Of a DNA stretch of 64,000 nucleotides, positions 9,461-16,823 are shown piece by piece. The DNA lies in assembly GCF_007109405.1 (NCBI RefSeq), contig NZ_VJOY01000006.1, forward strand, positions 1-64,000, read 5' to 3'. Positions within the stretch are counted from its first letter, which is position 1. Every line of letters starts with the position of its first letter. The notes below the pieces were generated by a model, which made no database searches, was not told the origin of the DNA, and saw only the letters and a list, made by a program, of their open reading frames with translations. The position numbers and the translations under genes are program-made. Source of the stretch: Pseudomonas mangiferae (lineage in GTDB: Bacteria; Pseudomonadota; Gammaproteobacteria; Pseudomonadales; Pseudomonadaceae).

Positions 9461-9488
9461 CGCCAAGCGCCAAGCGCCAAGCGCCAAG
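9461..9488. repeat. (CGCCAAG)4 tandem repeat in displaced Rhs core
   Basis: Four perfect 7-bp units. The intact gene has only a partly similar single region (near 6186). A 7-bp unit changes frame with each copy, so this repeat disrupts the core. Confidence 0.95.
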
Positions 9489-10274
9489 CGAAGCGGCTGG
9501 GCTTTAGAGGTAAAGCCGCCCCGACCAGGACGGCTACGGCCCGGCGGAAATCCTCTACTTCCACACCGACCACCTGGGCACGCCCCGGGAGCTGACCGAC
9601 GACGGCGGCCGGATCGTCTGGTCGGCCACCTACAAGGCGTGAGGCAACGCTTATGTTGAGCATCCCGCGCAGCCAGTACGGCGCGTGGCGGGCAACACCC
9701 AGCTCGAAGCCTGGGAGGCGACGAGCGGACCGGTGCAGCAAAACCTGCGTTTCCAGGGGCAGTACTTCGACGGCGAGACGGGGCTGCACTACAACCGCTT
9801 CCGGTACTACGACCCGGATATCGGGCGGTTCGTGAGCCAGGATCCCATCGGGTTAGCAGGTGGGATCAACAATTACCAGTACGTGCCTAACCCGGTGGAG
9901 TGGATTGATCCTTTAGGCTTGACCTGTAAGGTTTACAGGATGATAAGACCCGATGAGAATCCAGATAATAGTTTGAGTGCAAAAATCCGGATGCCGATTA
10001 TAAGCCTGAGGGACACGTTTTACATGGGAGTCGTCCAAAATTCAAATCCCAATATATATCTGCTACCAAAAGTCTTGAAGTAGCTATGGGTTGGGCTGCG
10101 GCAACTGGTAATAGGATAGTTGAGATAGACCTGAGTAAGGTGCCTGGTCCTGTATTGGATGTGAGTGGAGGTGATTGTGGCCTTCTTAAAGGAAAACAGC
10201 AAAAATTGGGTTAATAAGTCACAAGAGGTTTTAATTTTGGGCGGCGTCCCAAACAGTGCGATGAGGGTTCTGCC

Positions 10275-10580
10275 ATGAAAAGTATTGAAAATTTAGAATC
10301 AATAATTATGGACATTTCTTCAAATATATTCTGTGGCTTAAGAGGGCACATTTTTCCTGCAGAAAAAGATTTTGAAGATTTATTTCGCTTTATGAAAGAA
10401 TTAAATGGTTTAACAAGATCTCAGGATTTTGCTAGTAAAGAACTCGCCGGGGTATATTTTGATTTATCCACTGCTATCTACTCAGCTGTCGATACGTCAG
10501 GTGAAAAGGCAGATTGGCTTATGAATATGTTCGATAAATTTTGTGATATCGCCAGAGATTATTTTTCAGTAGAAGGTTGA
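10275..10580 (+). CDS. Putative immunity protein behind the ART-like tip
   Basis: A 101-residue acidic protein, mostly helical by composition, of no family I recognise. Its ATG overlaps the TGA of the repaired reading frame of the preceding tip (ATGA), which shows that the two were once translationally coupled and makes it the likely immunity partner. It has no signal peptide. The gene is intact while the toxin frame is broken. Confidence 0.65.
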   Translation: MKSIENLESIIMDISSNIFCGLRGHIFPAEKDFEDLFRFMKELNGLTRSQDFASKELAGVYFDLSTAIYSAVDTSGEKADWLMNMFDKFCDIARDYFSVEG

Positions 10581-10593
10581 TAAATGGCTTTAG

Positions 10594-10764
10594 AGCTGGC
10601 CAGTAGTCGTTAGTAGAGCAAATAAATCAACGGAGTATCCTGGGACTCCAGACGGCTCCACCTGGCATCACCATCAAAATTCTGGTTATATGCAATTAGT
10701 GCCTGAAGATATACATGATGCAGTTAGGCACGCTGGCGGGATAGCCACCTCTAAATGTAAATAG
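10594..10764 (+). pseudogene. Remnant of a WHH-type HNH/Endo VII nuclease tip
   Basis: A 56-codon open stretch without a start codon. It reads T-P-D-G-S-T-W-H-H-H-Q followed by M-Q-L-V-P-E-D-I-H-D-A-V-R-H-A-G-G, the signature end of WHH nucleases found at the tips of Rhs and contact-dependent toxins. The rest of the toxin and any Rhs core are missing upstream, where a TAG closes the frame at 10591. It ends 8 nt before a SUKH immunity gene, its likely partner. Confidence 0.8.
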
Positions 10765-10772
10765 GTGAAATC

Positions 10773-11228
10773 ATGGTTTATTTGAGCGATGGATTTGGGC
10801 CGACTTCTGAAGACCGCATTAAGGTATTTGAAGGAAAGTGGAGCATACGGTTGACTGAAGATTATAAAAATTTTCTGCTAAAGAATAATGGCGGAAAGCC
10901 AGATTTAGCTAAATTCTGTTTTTTTGATAAAAATAAAAATAAAAATAAAAATAAAGAGGATGAAAGTGTAGTTAATAATTTTTATGGGCTATGCGGAGAG
11001 AAGGAGAAGAGAAGTCATCTGAGTTTAGATTTTAAAATGAAAGTTTTTATAGATAGATTTCCCGTTAAAGCTATACCTATAGCTTCTGATGTGTTTGGGA
11101 ATCAATTAATTGTTGTTTCGGAAGGTGAGAGTTATGGAAAAGTATATTTTTTTGATCATGAGTATGAGGAGAATAATTTGTATCTAGTTGCTGAGAATGT
11201 CGAAGAACTATTAAACAAACTACATTAA
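10773..11228 (+). CDS. SUKH (SMI1/KNR4) family immunity protein
   Basis: A 151-residue cytoplasmic protein with clear SUKH features: L-T-E-D-Y-K-N-F-L-L-K-N-N-G-G near residues 28-42, then F-Y-G-L, I-P-I-A-S-D-V-F-G-N, G-K-V-Y-F-F-D-H-E and L-V-A-E-N-V-E-E-L-L. It is the likely partner of the WHH nuclease remnant ending 8 nt upstream; SUKH proteins commonly accompany such nucleases. A run of four AAAAAT units (10929-10952) encodes alternating Lys-Asn in the middle of the protein, probably a loop, and could gain or lose units in frame. Confidence 0.85.
   Translation: MVYLSDGFGPTSEDRIKVFEGKWSIRLTEDYKNFLLKNNGGKPDLAKFCFFDKNKNKNKNKEDESVVNNFYGLCGEKEKRSHLSLDFKMKVFIDRFPVKAIPIASDVFGNQLIVVSEGESYGKVYFFDHEYEENNLYLVAENVEELLNKLH
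10929..10952. repeat. (AAAAAT)4 tandem repeat inside SUKH immunity gene
   Basis: Four perfect 6-bp units that encode Lys-Asn four times. Changes in copy number keep frame. Confidence 0.95.
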
Positions 11229-11439
11229 AAATTAAAGAGGAAATTTCGGCATAGAAAAGACTATTGGTAGGCCGATAAAAATTATTTTCAGGCTTACAAA
11301 AAAATCTTATGTTGAGTAGGTGGGTAGTGGTATCAAAGTTGATTTTTCCTCTCCCAATGCTTTTTGAAGCTATGTTAGGGTTTCATCCACTTTTAGGTGT
11401 CGTTAAAAATAAAAGCAACGATAAAAGAGAAAGAGCGTG

Positions 11440-11862
11440 ATGCAATTAAATGAAGATAGTGTGGAAGAATGGTTGAAAGAGCTGCTTAGCAAAGATTTTC
11501 TTTCTGGTTATGATGATGAAGAGAAAGTAATTGATTGTTTAGATTCGCGTGATACTGACCCATTCGATTCAGAATGGGTCAGTGTCGATAAGCTACTATC
11601 GAATGAAATTAAAAATTCTTCTGAAAAAGATAAGATTGAGTCACTGCGTGATAGATATAGAAAGTCTTTTTTTGATAAGGTAATTCGCTCCAGCGGTTCG
11701 GCTGATCTGGCGAGCTATGTATCTGAAGATATAGAACTTATTATAGGTGTTATATTTCTCTCTATAGAAAGTGATTTTATTTATTCTATGATATGCAGCT
11801 ACGCTAAGGATGTTGTGCCAGATAATGATATGGAAAGATTAAAAGGTATGCCAGAGGCTTGA
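11440..11862 (+). CDS. Putative orphan immunity protein, unrecognised family
   Basis: A 140-residue acidic protein. ATG 11440 is preferred to the GTG one codon earlier (11437). It has an acidic N-terminal half and a hydrophobic patch near I-E-L-I-I-G-V-I-F-L, which may be a buried helix rather than a membrane span. I do not recognise the family. It has the same AT-rich composition as the other cassettes, and no toxin tip is visible in the 210 bp before it. The immunity role is inferred only from the array context. Confidence 0.5.
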   Translation: MQLNEDSVEEWLKELLSKDFLSGYDDEEKVIDCLDSRDTDPFDSEWVSVDKLLSNEIKNSSEKDKIESLRDRYRKSFFDKVIRSSGSADLASYVSEDIELIIGVIFLSIESDFIYSMICSYAKDVVPDNDMERLKGMPEA

Positions 11863-12015
11863 TTTGGGTTTTAGTAAAGATTGCATGCAAATCTTGCCGG
11901 CGTGGATGCCAAAGAAAGCTTCTTAGTTAAAGCTGTTTAGTTTTAGGGGGAGAATTGAAGACGGTGCTGAATTAAATTAGATTGCTGCTGCCAGATTGAC
12001 TGCTGGAGATACCCG

Positions 12016-12501
12016 ATGGCCTCATATTTTTCTTTCAAAGAAGAGTTGTTAAATAAGATTAATAATGTTTTATCTAAATATGCTGCAGGTGTTTCCAGGT
12101 TTGCGCTTGTTTATGATTTTGGAAATCTAGATTTTTTTCCTATTTATTTGGCAGTTCTCACTAAGAAGCAGGAAGAAAATTATAGAAATAAAATGGTTTC
12201 CGATAGTGATTTTCAGTTACTTTGGAGCCCTGAAGAATTTACTGAGTATGCTACGAAAGATTTGTCCATAAACTTGAGCGCTGAAGCGGAAGACTTTATA
12301 AAGAATATTATAGAAAGTCAGGATGATTACGAAGTTTCTATCCGTGAAGCTATATGCTCAGTTTGTTTTTCCATAAATGATGGTTTAGTGAGTTCTTTCA
12401 TATATGCAGTTGATCCAGAGCTTGCTGATTTGAAAGCTAATATTGGTTTAATAAAAAATATTCCTAGGAAAGAGGCTGTTGAGTTGCCGTCATGGGCTTA
12501 A
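12016..12501 (+). CDS. Putative orphan immunity protein, unrecognised family
   Basis: A 161-residue protein starting at an ATG preceded by a CTGGAG ribosome site at about 12001-12006. It begins M-A-S-Y-F-S-F-K-E-E-L-L and ends R-K-E-A-V-E-L-P-S-W-A. No signal peptide or catalytic motif is visible and I do not recognise the family. It lies between two other small AT-rich genes in the row of orphan immunity genes, which is the only hint of its role. Confidence 0.5.
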   Translation: MASYFSFKEELLNKINNVLSKYAAGVSRFALVYDFGNLDFFPIYLAVLTKKQEENYRNKMVSDSDFQLLWSPEEFTEYATKDLSINLSAEAEDFIKNIIESQDDYEVSIREAICSVCFSINDGLVSSFIYAVDPELADLKANIGLIKNIPRKEAVELPSWA

Positions 12502-12589
12502 TTGGTTGTGTGTTTTAATTTATTTTCATGGATTAAATTAACTGAAGGGTTGTCAGTGAAATATTTTAGGTTTTTGTGAGTAATGGAAA

Positions 12590-12922
12590 TTGAAATATAG
12601 CGAGCAGAAAAAAATTTGTGATTTAATGAGCTCAGCCTATCGGCTCGCTCCGTTAGATGCGATCATTGGTGTAGCTGTAGAGACTTTAAATTTACGCCCT
12701 ATTCATGGTGTTAGGGTAAAGCCTGAAGGAAACGAGTCTGGTTGGTACATATGGGGTGGAGATTACAGTCCTAATGACGATTTTTTCAAACCTGTGCATC
12801 AGTCTCACATGAGTGATTTACTTCCATTTTTAAATCCATATTTTGCGCTTGATTATGGGTATAAATTTATTGTCAACGAACAAGATGATTATGTGGATAT
12901 TTGGTATGAAGCTGAAGAGTAA
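12590..12922 (+). CDS. Imm33/DUF2185-like immunity protein
   Basis: A 110-residue protein. The segment G-V-A-V-E-T-L-N-L-R-P-I-H-G-V-R followed by G-W-Y-I-W-G-G-D-Y-S and D-D-F-F-K-P-V-H, then Y-V-D-I-W-Y near the end, matches the Imm33-like (DUF2185) immunity domain. The only in-frame start is TTG at 12590; the ATG at 12583 is in another frame and closes at once, so the true start may have been lost to a small frameshift. No toxin remnant is seen before it. Confidence 0.7.
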   Translation: MKYSEQKKICDLMSSAYRLAPLDAIIGVAVETLNLRPIHGVRVKPEGNESGWYIWGGDYSPNDDFFKPVHQSHMSDLLPFLNPYFALDYGYKFIVNEQDDYVDIWYEAEE

Positions 12923-12974
12923 TTTTTCTGGCTAATGTTATTAAGGTTCGGTATGAATTTGGCTTTATTGCTAG

Positions 12975-13450
12975 GTGCTTATGGTTGCAGGTAGCATGGA
13001 AACTATAAAAATCTATGCTGAAAAAACCAGCAACGGGAATATCCTGAGGGAAGAGGTTCCTGTAGAGAAATTATCCAATGACAGTTATGAGTTGTTGGCC
13101 TCTCCGGGTCTAGCGCTTAACTTGGCCAAAGGCGACCGTTTTCGATTCGTGGATGAAAATACGCCAGTTGAAGTTTTGCAACGCTCAGGTAATTTGTGCA
13201 TTCAGTTTTTTAGCGATGCCATTCCTGTGGCCGCGATTCGGTCTATCGAGCGTCGGGTAGCGGAAGAGCTGAATGGCACGGTCGATGGTTATACGGAAAG
13301 GAACGTCGTCATCACGGTTTCTGTCGAGTTGGGCTTCCCCACGATTGAACAAGTGGTGGGCGAGTTGGCGATACGTTTAACCTGGAGTGGTATTAGGGAA
13401 ACGTCTATGACATGGACGATGGCGTGACCCCACTCAATTGGTGGGCCTAA
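12975..13450 (+). pseudogene. DUF4265-like orphan immunity gene with frameshifted 3' end
   Basis: The open frame gives 150 residues to 13427. Its core (V-E-V-L-Q-R-S-G-N-L-C-I-Q-F-F near residues 60-75, L-N-G-T-V-D-G-Y-T-E-R-N-V-V-I-T-V) resembles DUF4265 proteins, which occur near polymorphic toxins. The last 20 codons look foreign. In a neighbouring frame from about 13365 to 13450 the sequence reads F-N-L-E-W-Y, a stop, then G-N-V-Y-D-M-D-D-G-V-T-P-L-N-W-W-A, the kind of ending expected for this family. One lost base near 13365 and a point mutation to TAG would explain this. A second ATG at 12999 gives M-E-T-I-K-I and may be the real start. Confidence 0.55.
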
Positions 13451-13615
13451 AGAGGATGGACAGATGTTTGGCGTGAATAAGCCTTCGGCCTGACAGGCTT
13501 AAACACGTCCTGATTTGAGGGCCAATGAGAGCACTCAAAACATTCGAATAATACTATCGATTGTAGGTCGGCTATGGATGGCCAGTGGAAGAAGGCGTGA
13601 GTAATACTAGGTCAG

Positions 13616-13915
13616 CTGCGCTTTCAGAGACAGTACTCCGATGGTGAGATGGGCCTACACCACAATCGCTTCCTTTACTACGACCCGGATATTGGACGGT
13701 TCGTAAGCCAGGATCCGATTGGGTTGCTTGGAGGTAAAATTTTTAATTCTTTGGGTTTTCTCCAACCTGTGGGTTTTCTCCAACCCGCTCAATCGATTCT
13801 TTGTACTCATGCGTTGGAAAAGTGTATGGAGCTTAATTTTTTTAAGAACGAAAAATGTCTGGTTTATGGTCTATTGGCTACCAATTTTGTATTTTATTTT
13901 ATGTGGATAAAATGA
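13616..13915 (+). pseudogene. Short Rhs core fragment with degraded tip
   Basis: Positions 13616-13734 repeat the end of the Rhs core (L-R-F-Q-x-[30 protein letters not shown] without gaps in frame). After this the expected N-x-Y-Q-Y-A-P-N-P sequence is replaced by an AT-rich stretch containing an 18-bp duplication, and an 88-codon frame runs on to 13915 with no recognisable toxin motif. It is the last and shortest of the displaced core copies. Confidence 0.75.
13753..13788. repeat. 18-bp tandem duplication in degraded Rhs tip junction
   Basis: Two units of GGGTTTTCTCCAACC plus 3 bases. The unit appears to derive from the Rhs segment that encodes S-P-N-P-V-G-F/W, duplicated in the fragment. 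Confidence 0.85.
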
Positions 13916-13976
13916 GTGGGCGATGGTGAGAAATAGTTATGACTGATGACGAGTTGGACAGGGTGGAGAGGCTCGA

Positions 13977-14393
13977 ATGTCTTTTGTTAAAAACAATGTA
14001 TCCGTTGAGGCAATAAGCAAGCAGTATGCTGTTTTCCTGATAAATATTCTGAATAATTTGGAGCTGCCTTCACAGTTTAATAAAAAAATTGGGGGGCTAA
14101 GTAGGTTGTTAAAGGATGCTGTAGAGGTAGAGAATTTTTTTAAAGAGGCGGGTGCCCTGAGTAAAGGGCAATCTATGCTGTGGGGTATAGAAAAGGACTG
14201 TAGGGATGAATGTCCAATCCTTTCCATGATAGCTCGCAGTGCTGTGTTTTGTTACTTGAACGATATGGCTTGGGAAAAAGAAAAAACGGGGGAAGAAACT
14301 CCTCTTTATTTTATTTTTTACTCTTTGGAACAGACCGATCTGCGATGTTTCGATAGTCTTGTGAAAAGCTTTGAAAGTCTGGCGGGCGGCTGA
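13977..14393 (+). CDS. Putative orphan immunity protein, unrecognised family
   Basis: A 138-residue, probably helical protein of no family I recognise. An overlapping 25-codon frame starting at ATG 13939 precedes it and may be the original N terminus before a frameshift. It follows the last Rhs core fragment and closes the AT-rich accessory block; the next gene is GC-rich and on the other strand. The immunity role is inferred from position only. Confidence 0.5.
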   Translation: MSFVKNNVSVEAISKQYAVFLINILNNLELPSQFNKKIGGLSRLLKDAVEVENFFKEAGALSKGQSMLWGIEKDCRDECPILSMIARSAVFCYLNDMAWEKEKTGEETPLYFIFYSLEQTDLRCFDSLVKSFESLAGG

Positions 14394-14451
14394 ATTACAT
14401 AAGCAATAAAATCATTCAGTTAGCCCTCGGTGAAAAAACGATTAGGTTGGC

Positions 14452-14985
14452 TCAACTGGCCAGCTCCCCCTGCAACGCCTCCACCGCCGCTATAGCCTGC
14501 CGTTCGCGTGCTTGCCAGTCGCCTTCTATCTCCACGAAAGGCTGACCGTGCTGTACCAGCCAATCCCGGCAGGCGGCGTGGAACGCGCGGCGTTCCTGCA
14601 GGTCGGGTTGGCAACGTTGGCCGTCCGGGGTCCAGGGGACGGTGTCCGGGGATAGCAGCAGGTGATGGTCGTAGCGGCGAGCGAGGAGGGCGGGTTCGAT
14701 CCAGTCGGGGCAGTCGCCGAACAGCAGGCGGCTCCAGAGCAGGTTGCTCAAGAGGTGGGTGTCCAGCAGCAGGAGGGCGGGGCGGGCCTCGCGGGCGGCG
14801 TCTTCCCCCGCCAGTTGGCCCCGGGCGATGGGGTCGATGTCCGCGTAGGTGGTGTCGCGCTGATGTTCATCGATGAACTGGCGCACGTATTCGTCTACCA
14901 CCCGGCCGCCGAAGCGTGCCTGGAGGCCGGCGGCCAGCCAGCTCTTGCCGCTGGATTCCGGTCCGGTGAGCACCACGACCTTCAT
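14452..14985 (-). CDS. NadR-like ATPase / ribosylnicotinamide kinase
   Basis: A 177-residue P-loop protein with Walker A G-P-E-S-S-G-K-S at residues 8-15 and a D-E-Y-V-R-Q-F motif near 34-40, like the kinase domain of NadR. The family phosphorylates nicotinamide riboside to NMN for NAD synthesis. The adenylyltransferase and DNA-binding domains of full NadR are absent. The ATG at 14985 overlaps the TGA of pnuC (ATGA), so the uptake channel and the kinase that traps the substrate are translationally coupled. This context supports the assignment strongly. Confidence 0.85.
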   Translation of the reverse strand: MKVVVLTGPESSGKSWLAAGLQARFGGRVVDEYVRQFIDEHQRDTTYADIDPIARGQLAGEDAAREARPALLLLDTHLLSNLLWSRLLFGDCPDWIEPALLARRYDHHLLLSPDTVPWTPDGQRCQPDLQERRAFHAACRDWLVQHGQPFVEIEGDWQARERQAIAAVEALQGELAS

Positions 14986-15554
14986 GCGGTCTGCCGCCCG
15001 AGCGCGGAATCCTGGCGCCAGGTGCGCCAGCCCTGGATCGCCAGCAAGGTAAACAGGGCGTACAGGGCGGCCGTGAGGTACAGGCCCTTGTAGCAGAACA
15101 GGGCGACGAACAGCGCGTCCAGCAAAGTCCAGAGTGGCCAGCATTCCAGTCGTTTCTGCGCCATCCAGACCTGCGCCACCAGGCTGAAGGCGGTGAGGCT
15201 GGCGTCCCACCAGGGCAGGGCGGCGTCGGTATGGGTGGCCATCAGGTAGCCCAGGGCCAGGCTGCCCAGGGTACCCGCCAGCAGGCCCATGGCCATCCTT
15301 GCCGGGGACAACCGGCTCACCTGGCGTCCGTCGTGACGACCGCCACCGCGGGTCCATTGCCACCAGCCATAGAGCTGCAGGCCGGCGTAGACCACCTGCA
15401 GGAGCATGTCGGAATAGAGCTTCACGTCGTAGAAGATCCACACGTAGAGCAGCACCATCACCAGGCCGATGGGCCAGCACCAGACGTTCTGCCGGATGGT
15501 CAGCCAGACGGCGATCACGCCTAGGCTGGCAGCGAAGAGTTCAAGGGGCGACAC
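14982..15554 (-). CDS. pnuC: Nicotinamide riboside transporter PnuC
   Basis: A 190-residue membrane protein with about seven hydrophobic helices. It has the PnuC motifs W-x-x-x-x-N-V/P-W-C-W-P-I-G near residues 17-29, I-F-Y-D-x-x-L-Y-S-D-M-x-L-Q near 40-55 and W-x-L-L-D-A-L-F-V near 140. It lets nicotinamide riboside enter by facilitated diffusion. I chose the GTG at 15554 because it gives the usual length and starts at the conserved S-P-L-E-L; a longer frame to 15653 adds a Pro-rich extension unlike the family. The downstream kinase overlaps by 4 nt. Confidence 0.88.
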   Translation of the reverse strand: MSPLELFAASLGVIAVWLTIRQNVWCWPIGLVMVLLYVWIFYDVKLYSDMLLQVVYAGLQLYGWWQWTRGGGRHDGRQVSRLSPARMAMGLLAGTLGSLALGYLMATHTDAALPWWDASLTAFSLVAQVWMAQKRLECWPLWTLLDALFVALFCYKGLYLTAALYALFTLLAIQGWRTWRQDSALGRQTA

Positions 15555-15690
15555 GGTGGAGACTACCTGTGGCGGGAAAAGCGGGCATTGTAGCGTCGGC
15601 TCGCATCGCTGCGGTGCGGGTAATGGCCAGAATCCGAGCGCGTCCAGGGCCAACCCGGGCGAACCCGGTGCCCGCTGCGTCAGTCGTAGC

Positions 15691-15836
15691 CTAGGCTCTG
15701 TACGAAACGTGACTGCTCTTGGTGAGGGCTCATTAACGCGGGTTCGGAATGCTCATCTACCGTCGTAAATTCCGCTTCTGCGCCCGGTTTTATCTCGCCT
15801 GATTGTCGCTCGACGACTTTTTTCGACAGAACCTAG
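15691..15836. mobile_element. MITE-like 146-bp inverted-repeat element
   Basis: The left end CTAGGCTCTGTACGAAA and the right end TTTCGACAGAACCTAG are imperfect inverted repeats of about 16 bp. The inside has no plausible gene. The form (short, non-coding, terminal inverted repeats, between two genes) fits a miniature inverted-repeat transposable element. The sequence of the ends looks familiar from small repeated elements of Pseudomonas genomes, but I cannot check this. No target duplication is obvious and no second copy is present in the window. Confidence 0.55.
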
Positions 15837-15856
15837 AGCCGCCAGGAGGTCCCGTC

Positions 15857-16699
15857 GTGGAAAAACTGAAGATCGCCACCTTCAACATCAACGGTATTCG
15901 CTCGCGCCTGCCGGCGCTGCTGGACTGGCTGGAGCGGGAAGCGCCCGACGTGGTCTGCCTGCAGGAGTTGAAGGCCCCGGACAAGGCGTTCCCCATCGCC
16001 GATATCCGCGCTGCCGGCTACGGGGCGATCTGGCAGGGGCAGACGTCCTGGAATGGCGTGGCGATCCTCGCCCGTGGCATGGACCCCCTGGAAATACGGC
16101 GCGGGCTGCCCGGGGGCGAGGACGACACCCATAGCCGCTACCTGGAGGCGGCGGTGCACGGCGTCATCGTCGGCTGCCTCTACCTGCCCAACGGCAACCC
16201 GCAGCCAGGGCCCAAGTTTGAGTACAAGCTGGCCTGGTTCGAGCGTTTCATCGAGCATGCCGCCGGGCTCTTCGCCAGCGGCCATCCAGTGGTACTGGCG
16301 GGCGACTACAACGTGGTGCCCACCGACGAGGACATCTACAATCCGCGCTCGTGGCGCAAGGATGCCTTGCTCCAGCCGGAAAGCCGCGCCTGCTTCCAGC
16401 GCCTGCTGGCACAGGGCTGGACGGACGCGCTGCGGGCCCGTCACCCGGACGAGCGCATCTACACCTTCTGGGACTATTTCCGCCAGCATTGGCAGAAGAA
16501 CTCGGGGCTGCGCATCGACCACCTGCTGCTCAGCGCCGACCTGGCGCCGCGCCTGCTGGACGCCGGGGTCGACCGCTGGGTGCGGGACCAGCCCCATGCC
16601 AGCGATCATGCGCCCACCTGGATTACCCTGGACCGGAGCGAGGCCGAGACGGCCGCGCCCAAGGGCCGCAGGCGCAAGGCCAAGGCAACGGATGCCTGA
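15857..16699 (+). CDS. xthA: Exonuclease III family AP endonuclease (XthA-like)
   Basis: A 280-residue enzyme of the exonuclease/endonuclease/phosphatase fold that cuts DNA at abasic sites and has 3'-5' exonuclease activity. Visible motifs are K-I-A-T-F-N-I-N-G-I at the start, L-Q-E-L-K with the metal-binding Glu, G-D-Y-N-V-V-P-T-D, and S-D-H-A-P-T-W near the end. The GTG at 15857 is chosen because AGGAGGT lies 6 nt before it; an ATG at 15803 in the same frame would fall inside the MITE-like element. The Lys/Arg-rich last 15 residues are an extension. The inserted element lies immediately upstream and may supply or alter the promoter. Confidence 0.9.
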   Translation: MEKLKIATFNINGIRSRLPALLDWLEREAPDVVCLQELKAPDKAFPIADIRAAGYGAIWQGQTSWNGVAILARGMDPLEIRRGLPGGEDDTHSRYLEAAVHGVIVGCLYLPNGNPQPGPKFEYKLAWFERFIEHAAGLFASGHPVVLAGDYNVVPTDEDIYNPRSWRKDALLQPESRACFQRLLAQGWTDALRARHPDERIYTFWDYFRQHWQKNSGLRIDHLLLSADLAPRLLDAGVDRWVRDQPHASDHAPTWITLDRSEAETAAPKGRRRKAKATDA

Positions 16700-16823
16700 G
16701 GCAATCAACTGCCTGTCATGGGCGCCTGCCAGCCTGTTGGCGCCGCCCGTTCGCTTCGCTCATTGAATGAATTCAGCGAGGGCGTCGGGGGACGCCGGTC
16801 TCGCCACCCAGGAGCCGTCAACG

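Larger units (their letters stand above)
9304..10278 (+). pseudogene. Displaced Rhs core fragment with frameshifted ADP-ribosyltransferase-like tip
   Basis: From 9309 to about 9924 the sequence repeats the Rhs core end, but it is broken by a 6-bp repeat (9309-9338), a 7-bp repeat (9461-9488) and a TGA where the intact copy has a Trp codon (near 9641). The intact part D-P-I-G-L...D-P-L-G-L is followed by a tip beginning [13 protein letters not shown]. The frame breaks at a run of five A near 9983. Adding one A restores [13 protein letters not shown] and later Y-I-S-A-T-K-S and R-I-V-E-I-D-L-S. A second break at about 10212 separates K-L-G from N-K-S-Q-E-V-L-I. The restored tip ends at TGA 10276-10278, overlapping the next ATG. 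The pattern resembles small ADP-ribosyltransferase-like Rhs tips; this is tentative. Confidence 0.7.

Noticed and set aside
11229-11439. Search for another toxin tip remnant before the gene at 11440
   Set aside because: No toxin motif could be read in any frame; the stretch is AT-rich without recognisable content.
13939-14016. A 25-codon frame before the last orphan immunity gene as a separate gene
   Set aside because: Too short to support on its own; noted only as a possible lost N terminus.
15803-15856. Upstream ATG extension of exonuclease III (18 residues)
   Set aside because: It starts within the MITE-like element and lacks a ribosome site, while AGGAGGT precedes the GTG at 15857.
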